Below, in pieces: positions 1 through 11,400 of a DNA stretch of 64,000 nt. Position numbers and translations under genes: made by a program. The notes below the pieces were generated by a model. It saw only the letters and a program-made list of their open reading frames with translations, was not told where the DNA came from and did not search any database. This stretch comes from Pseudorasbora parva (lineage: Eukaryota; Chordata; Actinopteri; Cypriniformes; Gobionidae), in NCBI RefSeq assembly GCF_024679245.1, contig NC_090174.1, positions 21,936,524 through 22,000,523 on the forward strand, given 5' to 3'. Each line of letters opens with the position of its first letter. Position 1 is the first letter of the stretch.

Positions 1-391
1 TTATTTTAATTCGTAATATTTTTCAATCATGTAATATTCTGCAGAAGAGAGAAATTAATCTCACTGCTTGTCTTGCGAGAAGTTCATCTCAGTTCCACAG
101 CGTGTGATTGGCTGTCCACTGCTGATGTCACTGTTAACTCCTGAACTCAGGATCAAAGCCTGAGTTGACAGAGAAAGCTGATGATCAATGGTTTGGTTTT
201 GTCAACTCAGAACTAATCCTGTAACCCTGAGTTTGTTAAACTACCTTCATGGTACAGGCCCCAGGTGTTGTCAGTCCTGGATCCTGATATGTGTGTGTGA
301 AGGAAGAATTGTCCATGACCTCTCCAACAAAGGAAATGGAACATCTAGAAGAAAACCGAGCACAATTGGAATTCTCAACTCTGGAGACAAT
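1..391. other. Unannotated left edge
   Basis: No gene, exon or repeat boundary was recognised in this stretch. The open frame beginning at 188 has no recognised homology and continues into the neighbouring transposable element. Confidence 0.4.
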
Positions 392-1218
392 GGCCCTCAT
401 TTATCAAAAGTGCGTACACCAAATTTCCAGCGTACACCCAAACCCACGGTGACTTTGAGATTTATCAATATAGACGTTGGCGTACGGCACGCTCAAATCC
501 TACGCCAGCTCAGGAAGTGGTGTACGCACGTTTGAGTTAGTGTGAAAAACAATTCCTAACACCACAAAACGCACTGACAAATATACGCTATTTCATGACC
601 CACTGTAATAGACAACAACAGCATAGTAATTATAAACTTTAGTGTTTATTTTTGTGCAACATGGACTTCAATGTTTAATTTGTGACAAGCTTTTGATTTG
701 ATACCAAGCATTTGATTTGTAGGCATGTATTCCTCCAGTTGCGAGCCTGTGCGCTTTACCTGACGGTTCAGGGTCAGGCCCGGCAGCTGTGCACGGACTG
801 GGACTGAAAATAATTCAGACTGACAAAATAATAAAAATGACATTCTTCTTCATTTAAATAATAATAATAATAAAATAAATAATAACGACATTCTTCTTCT
901 AAATAACAATAAGCGTTGTTAATAATAAAAATCATAATAATAAAAATAATCGTACAAATTGTCATGCAATTATTAATGTGAATGAATGGTAGGCTACTCC
1001 ACATCACATCTTCATATCGTACACCCCAATACATGTGCTGTGATACGAAATTAAATGCTAATTGTTTCAAAACATGTGCTGTAAAATAATGCATTGTGAT
1101 AATTTCTCATCCAAACAGCTATTTAATTTAATTTAATTTCGCTTTTTCCACTTCCCTGGTGATGTTCTTGATGCCAACATATACACCCGTTTCTATGCAA
1201 GATTGATAAATGAGGGCC
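392..1218. mobile_element. Non-autonomous DNA element with GGCCCTCATTTATCAA termini
   Basis: The left end reads GGCCCTCATTTATCAA and the right end is its reverse complement (TTGATAAATGAGGGCC), so the termini are perfect 16-bp inverted repeats. The trinucleotide AAT directly flanks both ends and may be the target duplication. The interior is AT-rich with (ATA)n stretches and GTGCGTACG-like subterminal motifs, and no coding homology was recognised. The core CTCATTTAT is shared with the element at 15953-18953, so the two may be related. Superfamily not assigned. Confidence 0.65.
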
Positions 1219-1401
1219 AATAAAACCATCCATCATTATCGTCGTCATCATCATATGATTCTCCTTCCCTCTTCTTTTGTGCACATATCTGGTTTTGGTT
1301 CTGACTCCATTTAATGGGAATGGAACAGGTCACAATGTCAGGTTAAAAACAGTATTGCTGTTTTAAGGTTAAATTTCTTTTGCTGAGAGACATGTTACAT
1401 A

Positions 1402-3016
1402 CAGTGCCTTGCAAAAGTATTCGGCCCCCTTGAACTTTGCAACCTTTTGCCACATTTCAGTCTTCAAACATAATGATATGAAACTGTAAATTTTTGTGAA
1501 GAATCAACAACAAGTGGGACACAATCATGAAGTGGAACGAAATTTATTGGATATTTCAAACTTTTTTAACAAATCAAAAACTGAAAAATTGGGCGTGCAA
1601 AATTGTTCGGCCCCATAAGTTAATACTTTGTAGCACCACCTTTTGCTGCGATTACAGCTGTAAGTTGCTTGGAGTATGTCTCTATCAGTTTTGCACATCG
1701 AGAGACTGAAATTTTTGCCCATTCCTCCTTGCAGAACAGCTCGAGCTCAGTGAGGTTGGATGGAGAGCATTTGTGAACAGCAGTTTTTAGTTCTTTCCAC
1801 AGATTCTCGATTGGATTCAGCTCTGGACTTTGACTTGGCCATTCTAACACCTGGATATGTTTATTTTTGAACCATTCCATTGTAGATTTTGCTTTATGTT
1901 TTGGATCATTGTCTTGTTGGATGACAAATCTCTGTCCCAGTCTCAGGTCTTTTGCAGACTCCATCAGGTTTTCTTCCAGAATGGTCCTGTATTTGGCTCC
2001 ATCCATCTTCTCATCAATTTTAACCATCTTCCCTGTCCCTGCTGAAGAAAAGCAGGCCCAAAACATGATGGTGCCACCACCACCATGTTTGACAGTGGGG
2101 ATGGTGTGTTCAGGGTGATGAGCTGTGTTGCTTTTACGCCAAACATAACGTTTTGCATTGTTGCTAAAAAGTTCAATTTTGGTTTCATCTGACCGGAGCA
2201 CCTTCTTCCACATGTTTGGTGTGTCTCCCAGGTGGCTTGTGGCAAATTTTAAACGACACTTTTTATGGATATCTTTAAGAAATGGCTTTCTTCTTTCCAT
2301 AAAGGCCAGATTTGTGTAGTATACGACTGATTGTTGTCCTATGGACAGAGTCTCCCACCTCAGCTGTAGATCTCTGCAGTTCATCCAGAGTGATCATGGG
2401 CCTCTTGGCTGCATCTCTGATCAGTCTTCTCCTTGTATGAGCTGAAAGTTTAGAGGGACGGCCAGGTCTTGGTAGATTTGCAGTAGTCTGATACTACTAC
2501 CATTTCAATATTATCGCTTGTACAGTGCTCCTTGGGATGTTTAAAGCTTGGGAAATCTTTTGTAACCAAATCCAGCTTTAAACTTCTCCACAACAGTATC
2601 TCAGACCTGCCTGGTGTGTTCCTTGTTCTTCATGATGCTCTCTGCGCTTTAAACGGTCCTCTGAGATTATCACAGTGCAGGTGCATACGGAGACTTGATT
2701 CCACACAGGTGGATTCTATTTATCATCATTAGTCATTTCAACATTGGATCATTCAGAGATCCTCACTGAACTTCTGGAGAGAGTTTGCTGTACTGAAAGT
2801 AAAGGGGCCAAATAATTTTTCACGCCCAATTTTTCAGTTTTTGATTTGTTAAAAAAGTTTGAAATATCCGATACATTTCATTCCACTTCATGATTTTGTC
2901 CCACTTGTTGTTGATTCTTCACAAAAAATGACAGTTTCATATCATTATGTTTGAAGCCTGAAATGTGGCAAAAGGTCGCAAAGTTCAAGGGGGCCGAATA
3001 CTTTCGCAAGGCACTG
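1402..3016 (-). mobile_element. Full-length Tc1-like transposon with broken transposase
   Basis: The element starts CAGTGCCTTGCAAAAG and ends with the near-complement CTTTCGCAAGGCACTG, and is flanked by TA on both sides (1400-1401, 3017-3018). The inverted repeats are long (about 210 bp each) with inner and outer similar blocks, as in IR/DR-type Tc1 elements. Length is about 1.6 kb, normal for Tc1. A second copy of the family lies at 62159-63448 in the opposite orientation. Both ends are present but the transposase is defective, so this copy could move only in trans. Confidence 0.9.
1620..2640 (-). pseudogene. Tc1-like transposase, N-terminally broken
   Basis: Reading on the minus strand, an uninterrupted 254-codon frame (2384 down to 1620) covers the catalytic domain. 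The SDETKIEL motif carries the first Asp, [11 protein letters not shown] the second, and NPIENLWKELK the Glu with Tc1 DD34E spacing. The expected start ATG lies near 2629, but the N-terminal DNA-binding part is damaged. Compared with the related copy at 62356, a CGA codon has become TGA shortly after the start, and one A is missing in the run after GGTTAC, shifting the frame. The protein would normally bind the terminal repeats and catalyse cut-and-paste transposition into TA. As read it cannot give a full transposase. Confidence 0.85.
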
Positions 3017-3336
3017 TATATCATAATACCACCCCTGCTACTCTACCTAAATTTCCCAAGGCCTCAAAAAGAGAAATGTAAAGATGCCAGACCAAAAAAC
3101 ACCAGAGTTTCTTTGAGTCTCTGCCATTTATAGGGATCTAAATGGGATAGACTCAAAGAAACTCTGGGTGTCAAAGACTTTGTTAAACACTTGCACTGTA
3201 GCACAAGAAGATGACAAACAGATGATTACCAAACTCTTCTGTGAATGGATTTCTTCACTGGTAATATTTCATCATGTACAAATTAAAGTTCAGTATCAGA
3301 AGGCCGCTAGATATTACATTATATGAATTTTCTCAG

Positions 3337-3915
3337 GGTAGAGGGACCAGTGATCTGACACAGTCAACCATTTTGGACTTGTTTAAGAGTGACTATGAGA
3401 AGAAACCCAATGCAACCTTACCTATTAACAAGACAGATTCCAATCAAACTATAGCAAAACTTCAAAGCTCTATAGAGGATCAGCATAAAGACCAGTATGT
3501 TAAGGAGTTGATTCAGGTTGGAGACATTGTTTTTTTGTTCTTAATACATAACTTTTGTGTTGTTGACCCAAAATGTTTTGATTGCGGATTAACAAGTGTC
3601 TTCTATGTTTGTACAGCAGGCCTATAAACCCAACAGACCCCAGGCTGCCAAAGATCCTCAAGCCCTGGCAGAGACCACAGGGGGTCTGGACTTTGAGGAA
3701 TAGCTGAGTGAACAGGTGACTTTTATAGCATCTACTAAGTATAAAAAGAGCAAATAATGTGACGGCTGATGATGAGGCAAACCAGTCTGATCCCTATTTA
3801 GTTGCTGGAGATCCATTCATATTTTCCTGTCATCTAGGATAAGGATCTGAAGCAGATTCACGGGATTCAGGCATTCAGAGAGTTCATTATCAAAAAGGGA
3901 ACAAGAATGCCAAGG
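3337..3915 (+). pseudogene. Three phase-0 exon blocks of an unrecognised gene, one with TAG
   Basis: Three blocks have splice-like borders and join in the same phase. 3337-3516 follows TTTTCTCAG and encodes a hydrophilic stretch including TILDLFKSDYEKK. 3620-3715 follows GTACAGCAG, contains YKPNRPQAAKDPQ and ends at CAG/gtgac. 3838-3915 follows CATCTAG, contains HGIQAFREFIIKKGTRMPR and ends at AGG/gtaat. Each length (180, 96, 78) is divisible by three. The middle block has an in-frame TAG (3701-3703) where GAA CAG CTG could have been expected, and the first donor (gttgg) is weak. No start, stop or poly-A partner was identified and the family was not recognised. It may be the decayed 3' part of a gene reaching in from the left, or a live gene with a sequencing error. 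Confidence 0.4.
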
Positions 3916-3959
3916 GTAATTGACGAGTCTTCACATTCAACTTTAACTGAATAAATATT

Positions 3960-4570
3960 TTTATGAGTTTAAGTATGTGAAATGTATATTTTGAATTTAG
4001 ACATAAGTACCTACTAATAATAAATGATTTTATTAATGTCCTTGTGCCCATCATCATCATCATCTAAAGGGAGAACTGTGTATTAAACTCTTTAAATAAT
4101 ATTCCCTTAGTTTTTTTATTAAACAATACTTCACAGATTCATGCATCATCTGTTCAATGCAGTTTTCCAAACTACAATTTTTCAATATTAAATGGAACAT
4201 TTTACCCACAAGACAGATTTCTGTAATTATTTCATGATTAATAAATAAATACAAAAAGGGTGTATTTGGCACAGTTCTCTCTTCCTCAAGTTTTCTTTAT
4301 TTATTCATAAAAAATGTCACTTTGTTCACAGCAACCTGGTGGGATTCTTTCTAAAGTCTGCTCTTAAGCATTCTGCCATACTAGTGAGCTGCACTTGTCT
4401 ATTTTTTTCTGGCGTTAAAAAACGGTAGATGGCAACAGTTGAATTAGTAAGTAATATTTTGAAGGCGGGTCTAGCGAAGGGTCAGTTGTTATTAGGCGTG
4501 TTCAACCTCATGCAGCACTAACAGACCAAAGCAGTGCATGGAGGTTACACGAGAGCAGTCAGAACTGGCT
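3960..4570. other. AT-rich intergenic stretch
   Basis: Nothing recognisable apart from an AATAAA near 3950 that could serve the exon blocks to the left. No exon or transposon terminus was seen. Confidence 0.35.
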
Positions 4571-4574
4571 CAGT

Positions 4575-4690
4575 CATCTTAGCTTCTCAATCAATCAATC
4601 AACTTTAATTATATTGCGCTTTTACAATGACGATAGTTTCAAAGCAGCTTCACAGTGTTAAACAGGACAATATTGCAAACAAAATAAGAG
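4575..4690 (-). repeat. Rex1/L2-type LINE 3' tail
   Basis: The segment begins with (CAAT)n followed by TTTAATTATATTGCGCTTTT and AAAGCAGCTTCACAGTGTTAA. This is the reverse complement of the 3' end that fish Rex1/L2-type LINEs share: an AAAGCAGCTT-like block, a GCGCTATATAAA-like block, then short tandem repeats. Only the tail is present, consistent with 5' truncation on insertion. Placement in a specific LINE family is by memory of the motif. Confidence 0.55.
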
Positions 4691-4699
4691 TAGTTCTCA

Positions 4700-5540
4700 A
4701 GAGTAGTCTTAGTCTCCGACGTGACGTGACATCTTGAACATGGACCGTTGGCTAAACGTCTGATGCATATGGAACACTTTTCTGGAAACACTTCAGGAAT
4801 TTTAAAGTCGTCTTCTGATTGGTTGAATTCTTCAGGCTGTCCTTGAGCGTGTTGCATTCTTTAATGGAAACTAATGCCATGACTCCAAACTCCCTCATGG
4901 AAGAAGAACTTACAAATGTGACAACGAGCGCTTACCAGGATTAACTAAACGCTCGATTTTGAAAAGAATGCGATTTTCATGGCTCCATTGTTTGAGTAAA
5001 TGTCTTGAATTAATAATTTAATTCAAGCCGGTGTATTATTGGAGGGACATCGACTTTACATTTTCAAGCTCCTATACATGATGCGGAACAAAATGAACTG
5101 TGATTGGTTGTGTTACATGTCAGTCAAACGTCCTCTTGGGCGGTCCTTGACCAATGAAAGCATTGATAGAGTTCAGACCTGCTGTCAGCCTGAAGGTCTG
5201 GCTATGCAAGACTACTCAAGAGTGGCTGTATGAACTCTGATAAACATATATATTTCACAATAGGCTAGATTTACTGATGACAACAATGAAGTGGGTTTTA
5301 TGTTTATTCTGACACATTTATTTCCACTAATGCTAACAAATCTGTTTGTATAATTTAAAAAGTTATATTGTGACATGTTTATTAAAATGAAAGTGATTTA
5401 AATAACACAGAGCTCATGTTATTGGTGACTTATCTTGAACTCTTTTTGTACATGGTGCTGTATTAAGCAGCACAAAACCTACAGAATGAAAAGTCTTTCA
5501 GGTTGCTCCATTTAAAATTGAAACGTCTGTTTATTTGACA
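4700..5540. other. Intergenic stretch without recognised genes
   Basis: Several short open frames occur on both strands but none has splice borders or recognisable domains. The stretch probably lies just beyond the 3' end of the minus-strand ccdc158 gene. Confidence 0.35.
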
Positions 5541-8355
5541 AGTATCTAATCCACTTTATTTGCAATAAAGCAAGCATCACTTCGGGAAGCAGAAAGTGTC
5601 AGACTTGACAGTTCCGTTTTAAACTTCTCCCAGAACTTTAAGCAGTAAGTTTCACTGATCCGTCAGGCCAGCCACAATCAAAGTCAAGCACACCTCTTGA
5701 GACCAAAAAAAAAAAAAAAAAAAAAAATATTCTGACCATCATCCTTCAGTTGAAGATCCGTGAGTTCTACGGTCTGTTCAGTTTGCTTTTCTGTGATACC
5801 TGTCCTTTGAGCTTATCTTGATTGTTGGAAGCTGATAAAAGACCAATAAACATACAGTTTTATAACCAATTAATCACTCACTGTGATTTACAACATACAG
5901 TAAACTAATTAAATCATTAGCATTGTTCAATAAATCCTGCTGAAGGGAACACTTATCTGTTTAATTTTCATAAAACGGCTCTAATTATGTTTGATGTGAA
6001 GCTTACATATCTGATTAGCATTGGCAGGATGCTCCATCTCCAGCCAAGAGTTTCTGTCAGCAGGAAGATCAGAAGTGAGAAGAATGTGCACAGGTGACCG
6101 TCGTCCTGCCACACGAGCAGAGGGTGAATAGCACTTCTGGCCTGCTCTTAAACGTATTGCATTATCTGTCAAATAAGAGACATTTTAATCTATTTATGTA
6201 TTTTTTCCAAATGAGCAAAGATCAATAAATCAGTTTTTTCCATCATTGATCAGTAAAGTGGCACAAAGACTCACTGTCAGCTGATGAAGGGCTGTTGCTA
6301 TCCTGCTTATAAGGTTCAGCAGTTCTGAACTCACTGAAGAGCACACATGCAACACAAGCAGCACATGCATTAAATGTGTCACAGAGAAATAACTCTTAAA
6401 GAGTGAAGAACAAGCACAAATCACTGCAGAGAAGCAATGTTACAAAGCAAGTGCAAAAGCACTTCATTGAGCATCAAGCATCCGTGTGGTTAGAAGACAT
6501 TAATCTACTTGTAGAAGAGACTTTTCTCTTACCTATAACTGGTTATTCTCCCAATTGGCTTTGTGATACTTTCAGCATCTTTAGTTTCTGTAGTACTGCC
6601 ATGAAAAAGATTAATAACACTTGGGTGATTCACAAATCTCTACTTGTATGCAATTTCCTCAACTCCTCAATTGAACTTAATAAACTCCAACTCAGCTTAA
6701 TAAACAAACTCCAACTCAGCTTAATAAACAAACTCCAGCTGGTCCAAAACACAGCAGCTTATTAGAGTTCTTATTAGAACCAGGAAGTACAGATGCTGGT
6801 CATATAATTAGAATATCATCAAAATTTGGTTTATTTAACTAATTCCATTCAAAAATAAATGTTGAAATGTTTATTTATTTATTTCCAACTGAAAATTATG
6901 AACATGAAAAGTATGAGCATATACAGCACTCAATACTTAGTTGGGGCTCCTTTTGGCTGAATTACTGCAGCAATGCGGCGTGGCATGGAGTCGATCAGTC
7001 TGTGGCACTGCTCAGGTGTTATGAGAGCCCAGGTTGCTCTGATAGTAGCCTTCAGCTCTTCTGCATGGTTGAGTCTGGCATATCACATCGTCCTCTTCAC
7101 AATACCCCATAGATTTTCTATGTGGTTAAGGTCAGGTGAGTTTGCTGGCCAATTAAGAACAGGGATATCATGGTTCTTAAACCAGGTACTGGTTGCTTTG
7201 GCACTGTGTGCAGGTGCCAAGTCCTGTTGTAAAATGAAATCTGCATCTCCATAAAGTTGGTCAGCAGCAGGAATCATGAAGTGCTCTAAAACGTCCTGGA
7301 ATATGGCTGCATTGACATTGGACCTCAGAAAACAGAAACTTTACTCTGGACCTCAAGCAATGTGGATTGTGTGCCTCTCCTCTCTTCCTCCAGACTCTGG
7401 GACTCTGATTTCTAAAGGAAATGCAAAATTTACTTTCATCAGAGAACATAAATTTGGACCACTTAGCAGCAGTCCAGTCCTTTTTGTCTTCGACAAGCTT
7501 CTGATGCTATCTTTTGTTCAAGAGTGGCTTGACACAAAGAATGCGACAGCTGAAACCCATGTCTTGCATACGTCAGTGTGTAGTGGACTCCTGCGGATAT
7601 TCCTTCTGCTTGTACACTTTTTTTCTACCCCATCTTTTCCTTCCCTTCGCCTCTCTATTAATGTGCTTGGACACAGAGCTCTGTAAACAGTCAGCCTATT
7701 TTGCAATTACCTTTTGTGTCTTGCCCTCCTTGTGCCAATTGTGTCAATGGTCAAACTGTCAAGTCAGCAGTTTTCCCCATGATCGTGTAGCCTACAAAAC
7801 TAAACTGATAGACCATTTAAAGGCCTTTGCAGGTATTGAGTTAATTAGCTGTTGAGAGTGTGGCACCAGGTGTCGTCAATACTGAACCTTTTCACAATAT
7901 TCAAATTTTTTAAGATACTGAATTTGGGATTTTCCTTAGTTATCAGTTACAAAGAAATAAACATTTTAAATATATCAGTCTGTGTGTAATGAATAAATAT
8001 AATATACAAGTTTTACTTTTTGAATGGAATTAGTGAAATAAATAAACTTCTACTAATCATATGACCAATACCTGTATGATCATTTTAGCCTGGTTTTGTC
8101 ACACTTCACTGGCTCCCTATTAAACATCATATACATTTTACAATCTTGCTTATTACTTACAAAGCACTAAATGGTTTAGCACCCCAGTACTTGAGCAAGC
8201 TTTTAACACATTATACCCCATCACGTCTATTGAGGTCTCAAAACTCTGGCCAGTTGATAATGGTGTTGATGGCATTAGTGGTGGTTGAGGAGATTCCCCA
8301 TTCTATGTAAAGCGCTTTGAGTGCCTAGAAAAGCACTATATAAATGTAATGAATT

Positions 8356-8403
<48 letters not shown>

Positions 8404-11400
8404 ATAATACCTAGAATATCTAAATCAACTGCAGGCGGTCAATCTTTTTCCTATTTAGCACCTAAACTCTGGAACAGTCTTTCTAGCTTTGTTCGGGAAG
8501 CAGACACACTCTGTCAGTTTAAATCTAAACTAAAAACGCATCTCTTTACTATGACATACACATATCAGTTAAATGACTGTTAGGCTGCATTAACTACGTC
8601 AGCCGGAACCGGAAACACTTCCATAACACGTGATGTACTGGTCACATCATAAGAAGAATGGCATCTACACTAATGTTAGTCTCTCTGTTTATCCTGAGGT
8701 TTACTGCAGTCAGCCAGATCCAGGCTGTATCCAGATCAGATGGTGGACCTGCGCCTGGACATGACCAATGCATCCCCTGAAATGTCTGCAGAGAGCGTGT
8801 CAATTAAATCCTGTAAATGCAGCATCAACAGGACATCCTCAATAAACCCGTCTTCCTGGCGTGACAACGTGGATCTTTCGAATAATCTTACAAATATCTA
8901 TTTATCTAATATTCTGTTTATCTAATTTGACCTGCAATGTATATGTACCTGCAAAATACACAGAGGAGAACTGGCACCCCGACTGAGCCTGGTTTCTCCC
9001 AAGGTTTTTTTCTCTATTCTGGCCCTGAAGGAGTTTTGGTTCCTTGTCACCGTTGCCTTTGGCTTGCTCAGTTGGGGACACTAATTTTCTGCCCGCATTG
9101 ACACTATATGATAATTGAAATTAGCTGGATAACATCACCGTTTTCACCAGAGTGGCTGGACAGTCAAATCAAATTCTGTTGCATTATCTTTCTGTTAACA
9201 CCGTGAAGCTGCTTTGAAATAATTGGACTTGTAAGTGCTATATAAATAAAGGTGTTTTGATTTGATTGTCTGATGCTGTTGACTTCCCTAAGGTGTTTTC
9301 CTCTATAATGGCTTTTTATGAATGCGACTCACTGTCTAGATTTGTGCTCTTCTTCGGCTATCCTCCTGAAGCTCGTACTAGTGTGTGGTCCTTGCTCTTC
9401 AACAATCCCGCCACGCAGCTCTCTCTTCAGCTCCACTATGGGGTCACAGACTCTCACCTGGGAAGATTCCAGAGGAAAATCCACTCCAGAACATCCTGTC
9501 ATTTCAGATATTTGAGTGTGTGGGTGGTCAGAAAGGATTTTCATACCTCCATTAGGCCATTAACGTTATGCTGAGCGAGGGGAAGATGAGTCTGCAGGGT
9601 ATAACTGCTGACAGGAGATCTGGGGACGTTACGCCAGTTCTGGCTTTGCAATTCCTGACCAAACACATTAACATGGAAAGAGCATAACAACAAGAGAATA
9701 ATTAAATTTGACCAGAAGATGAAATCAAATAATTACTACAGTACATTTGTCTATATTTTACCTTTATATCTAAAGCATGATGCAGTTTCAGCCTCATAAG
9801 CTCCTGTTCCTGCTTCTGAATAAAGTCTTGGCATTCAGCAAAACTGTCAGACATCTGTACAATATACATTATGTTTTCATTGTTTACAATGTTAGTGATC
9901 TGATCTATTATCTGACAGGCATACAGTTGTATTTGGAATAAGCCTGTTCAACATGAAGACTGTCAGACACCTTGAATAAAGCCGCTTCCAGTCTCTCCGC
10001 TTTGCCTTTGAGTTCTCGCTCTTGTGAGCACAGAGCCTCCACTTCTGACTCCAGTCTTCTCCTGCTCTCCTTCTCTGACACTAGCTCTTGCATCTGTCTC
10101 TTAACCAGCAATGCCTGAAAATGCTTCTCCTATGACACAGAGACACACATTTATATGTACATGTGCAGAAAAGGAAAACATAAGCAGGAAAAAATTGCTC
10201 TTTGGACTGTGCAAAAATACGTTGGGAATGAGATGAGATATTTGTTCTTGCAATCAGATTTTTTTTTTCAAGGTGTATGGTTGGAAAACATATCAGTCTT
10301 ACACTTTAGTAATAATAATAATTAAAAAAAACTATTATTCCACAAACTTGTGCAATCTGCTATTCTTTTTGTAACCAATAGTAACTAACTCCCAATGAAG
10401 AGTGAAACAATTTCCTAAATGCAACAGAACATTAGCTGTGTCTCATTTCAGAAAACTGCGTCCTCCGGAGGTCGCATTTGAAGGGTGCATACGTTATAAG
10501 GCCGTCTCATTTCAAAAAAGTGAGTAGGACTCTCCAAATGCGGCCTTCGAATGCATCCTTCTTTCACAAGATTTCGGAGTGTGCATGAGGTGTAGCCTTC
10601 ACGGCTGGAGATAACCCATAATTCTTTGCGTCACCGTTAACAACCGTCATATATATATATTTTTTATATTATATGAAAAAACAGCACCACTGCCAGATAT
10701 ATACTGCCGACCCGACCCGACCCTGTCCAGAAGGCCATCATTGACACCCTCAAGCAAGAGGGTAAGACACAGAAATACATTTCTGAATGAATAGGATGTT
10801 CCCAGAGTGCCGTATCAAGGCACCTCAGTGGAAAGTCTGTGGGAAGGAAAAAGCGTGGCAAAAAACGCTGCACAACGAGAAGAGGTGACCGGACCCTGGG
10901 GAAGATTGTGGAGAAGGACCAATTCCAGACCTTGGGGGACTTGCGGAAGCAGTGGACTGATTCTAGAGTACTTTTTTCGGATGAAAGCAAATTTTGCATG
11001 TCATTCGGAAATCAAGTAGCCAGAGTCTGGAGGAAGACTGCGGAGAAGGAAATGCCAAAATGCCTGAAGTCCAGTGTCAAGTACCCACAGTCAGTGATGG
11101 TCTGGGGTGCCATGTCAGCTGCTGGTGTTGATCCACTGTGTTTTATCAAGGGCAGGGTCAATGCAGCAAGCTATCAGGAGATTTTGGAGCACTTCATGCT
11201 TCCATCTGCTGAAAAGCTTTATGGAGATGAAGCTTTGGTTGTTCAGCACGACCTGGCACCTGCTCACAGTGCCAAAAGCACTGGTAAATGGTTTACTGAC
11301 CATGGTATTACTGTGCTCAATTGGCCTGTCAACTCTCCTGACCTGAACCCCATAGAGAATCTGTGGGATATTGTGAATAGAAAGTTGAGAGACGCAAGAC

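Larger units (their letters stand above)
6655..9265 (+). mobile_element. Rex1-like LINE 3' end, split by two insertions
   Basis: The piece before 6790 encodes NKLQLVQNTAA, typical of the end of Rex1/L2-type reverse-transcriptase ORFs. It resumes after the Tc1 element at 8076 with the DNA for the HW-rich C-terminal domain and ITYKALNGLAPQYLSK. After another insertion (8256-8408) it continues with AGGQSFSYLAPKLWNSL and a 3' UTR containing GAGCCTGGTTTCTCCCAAGG. The terminus is GCTATATAAATAAAGGTG plus (TTTGA)n. Several frame breaks show it is dead. A 24-bp unit with CTCAGCTTAATAAACAAACT is repeated about three times at 6660-6740. Confidence 0.75.
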
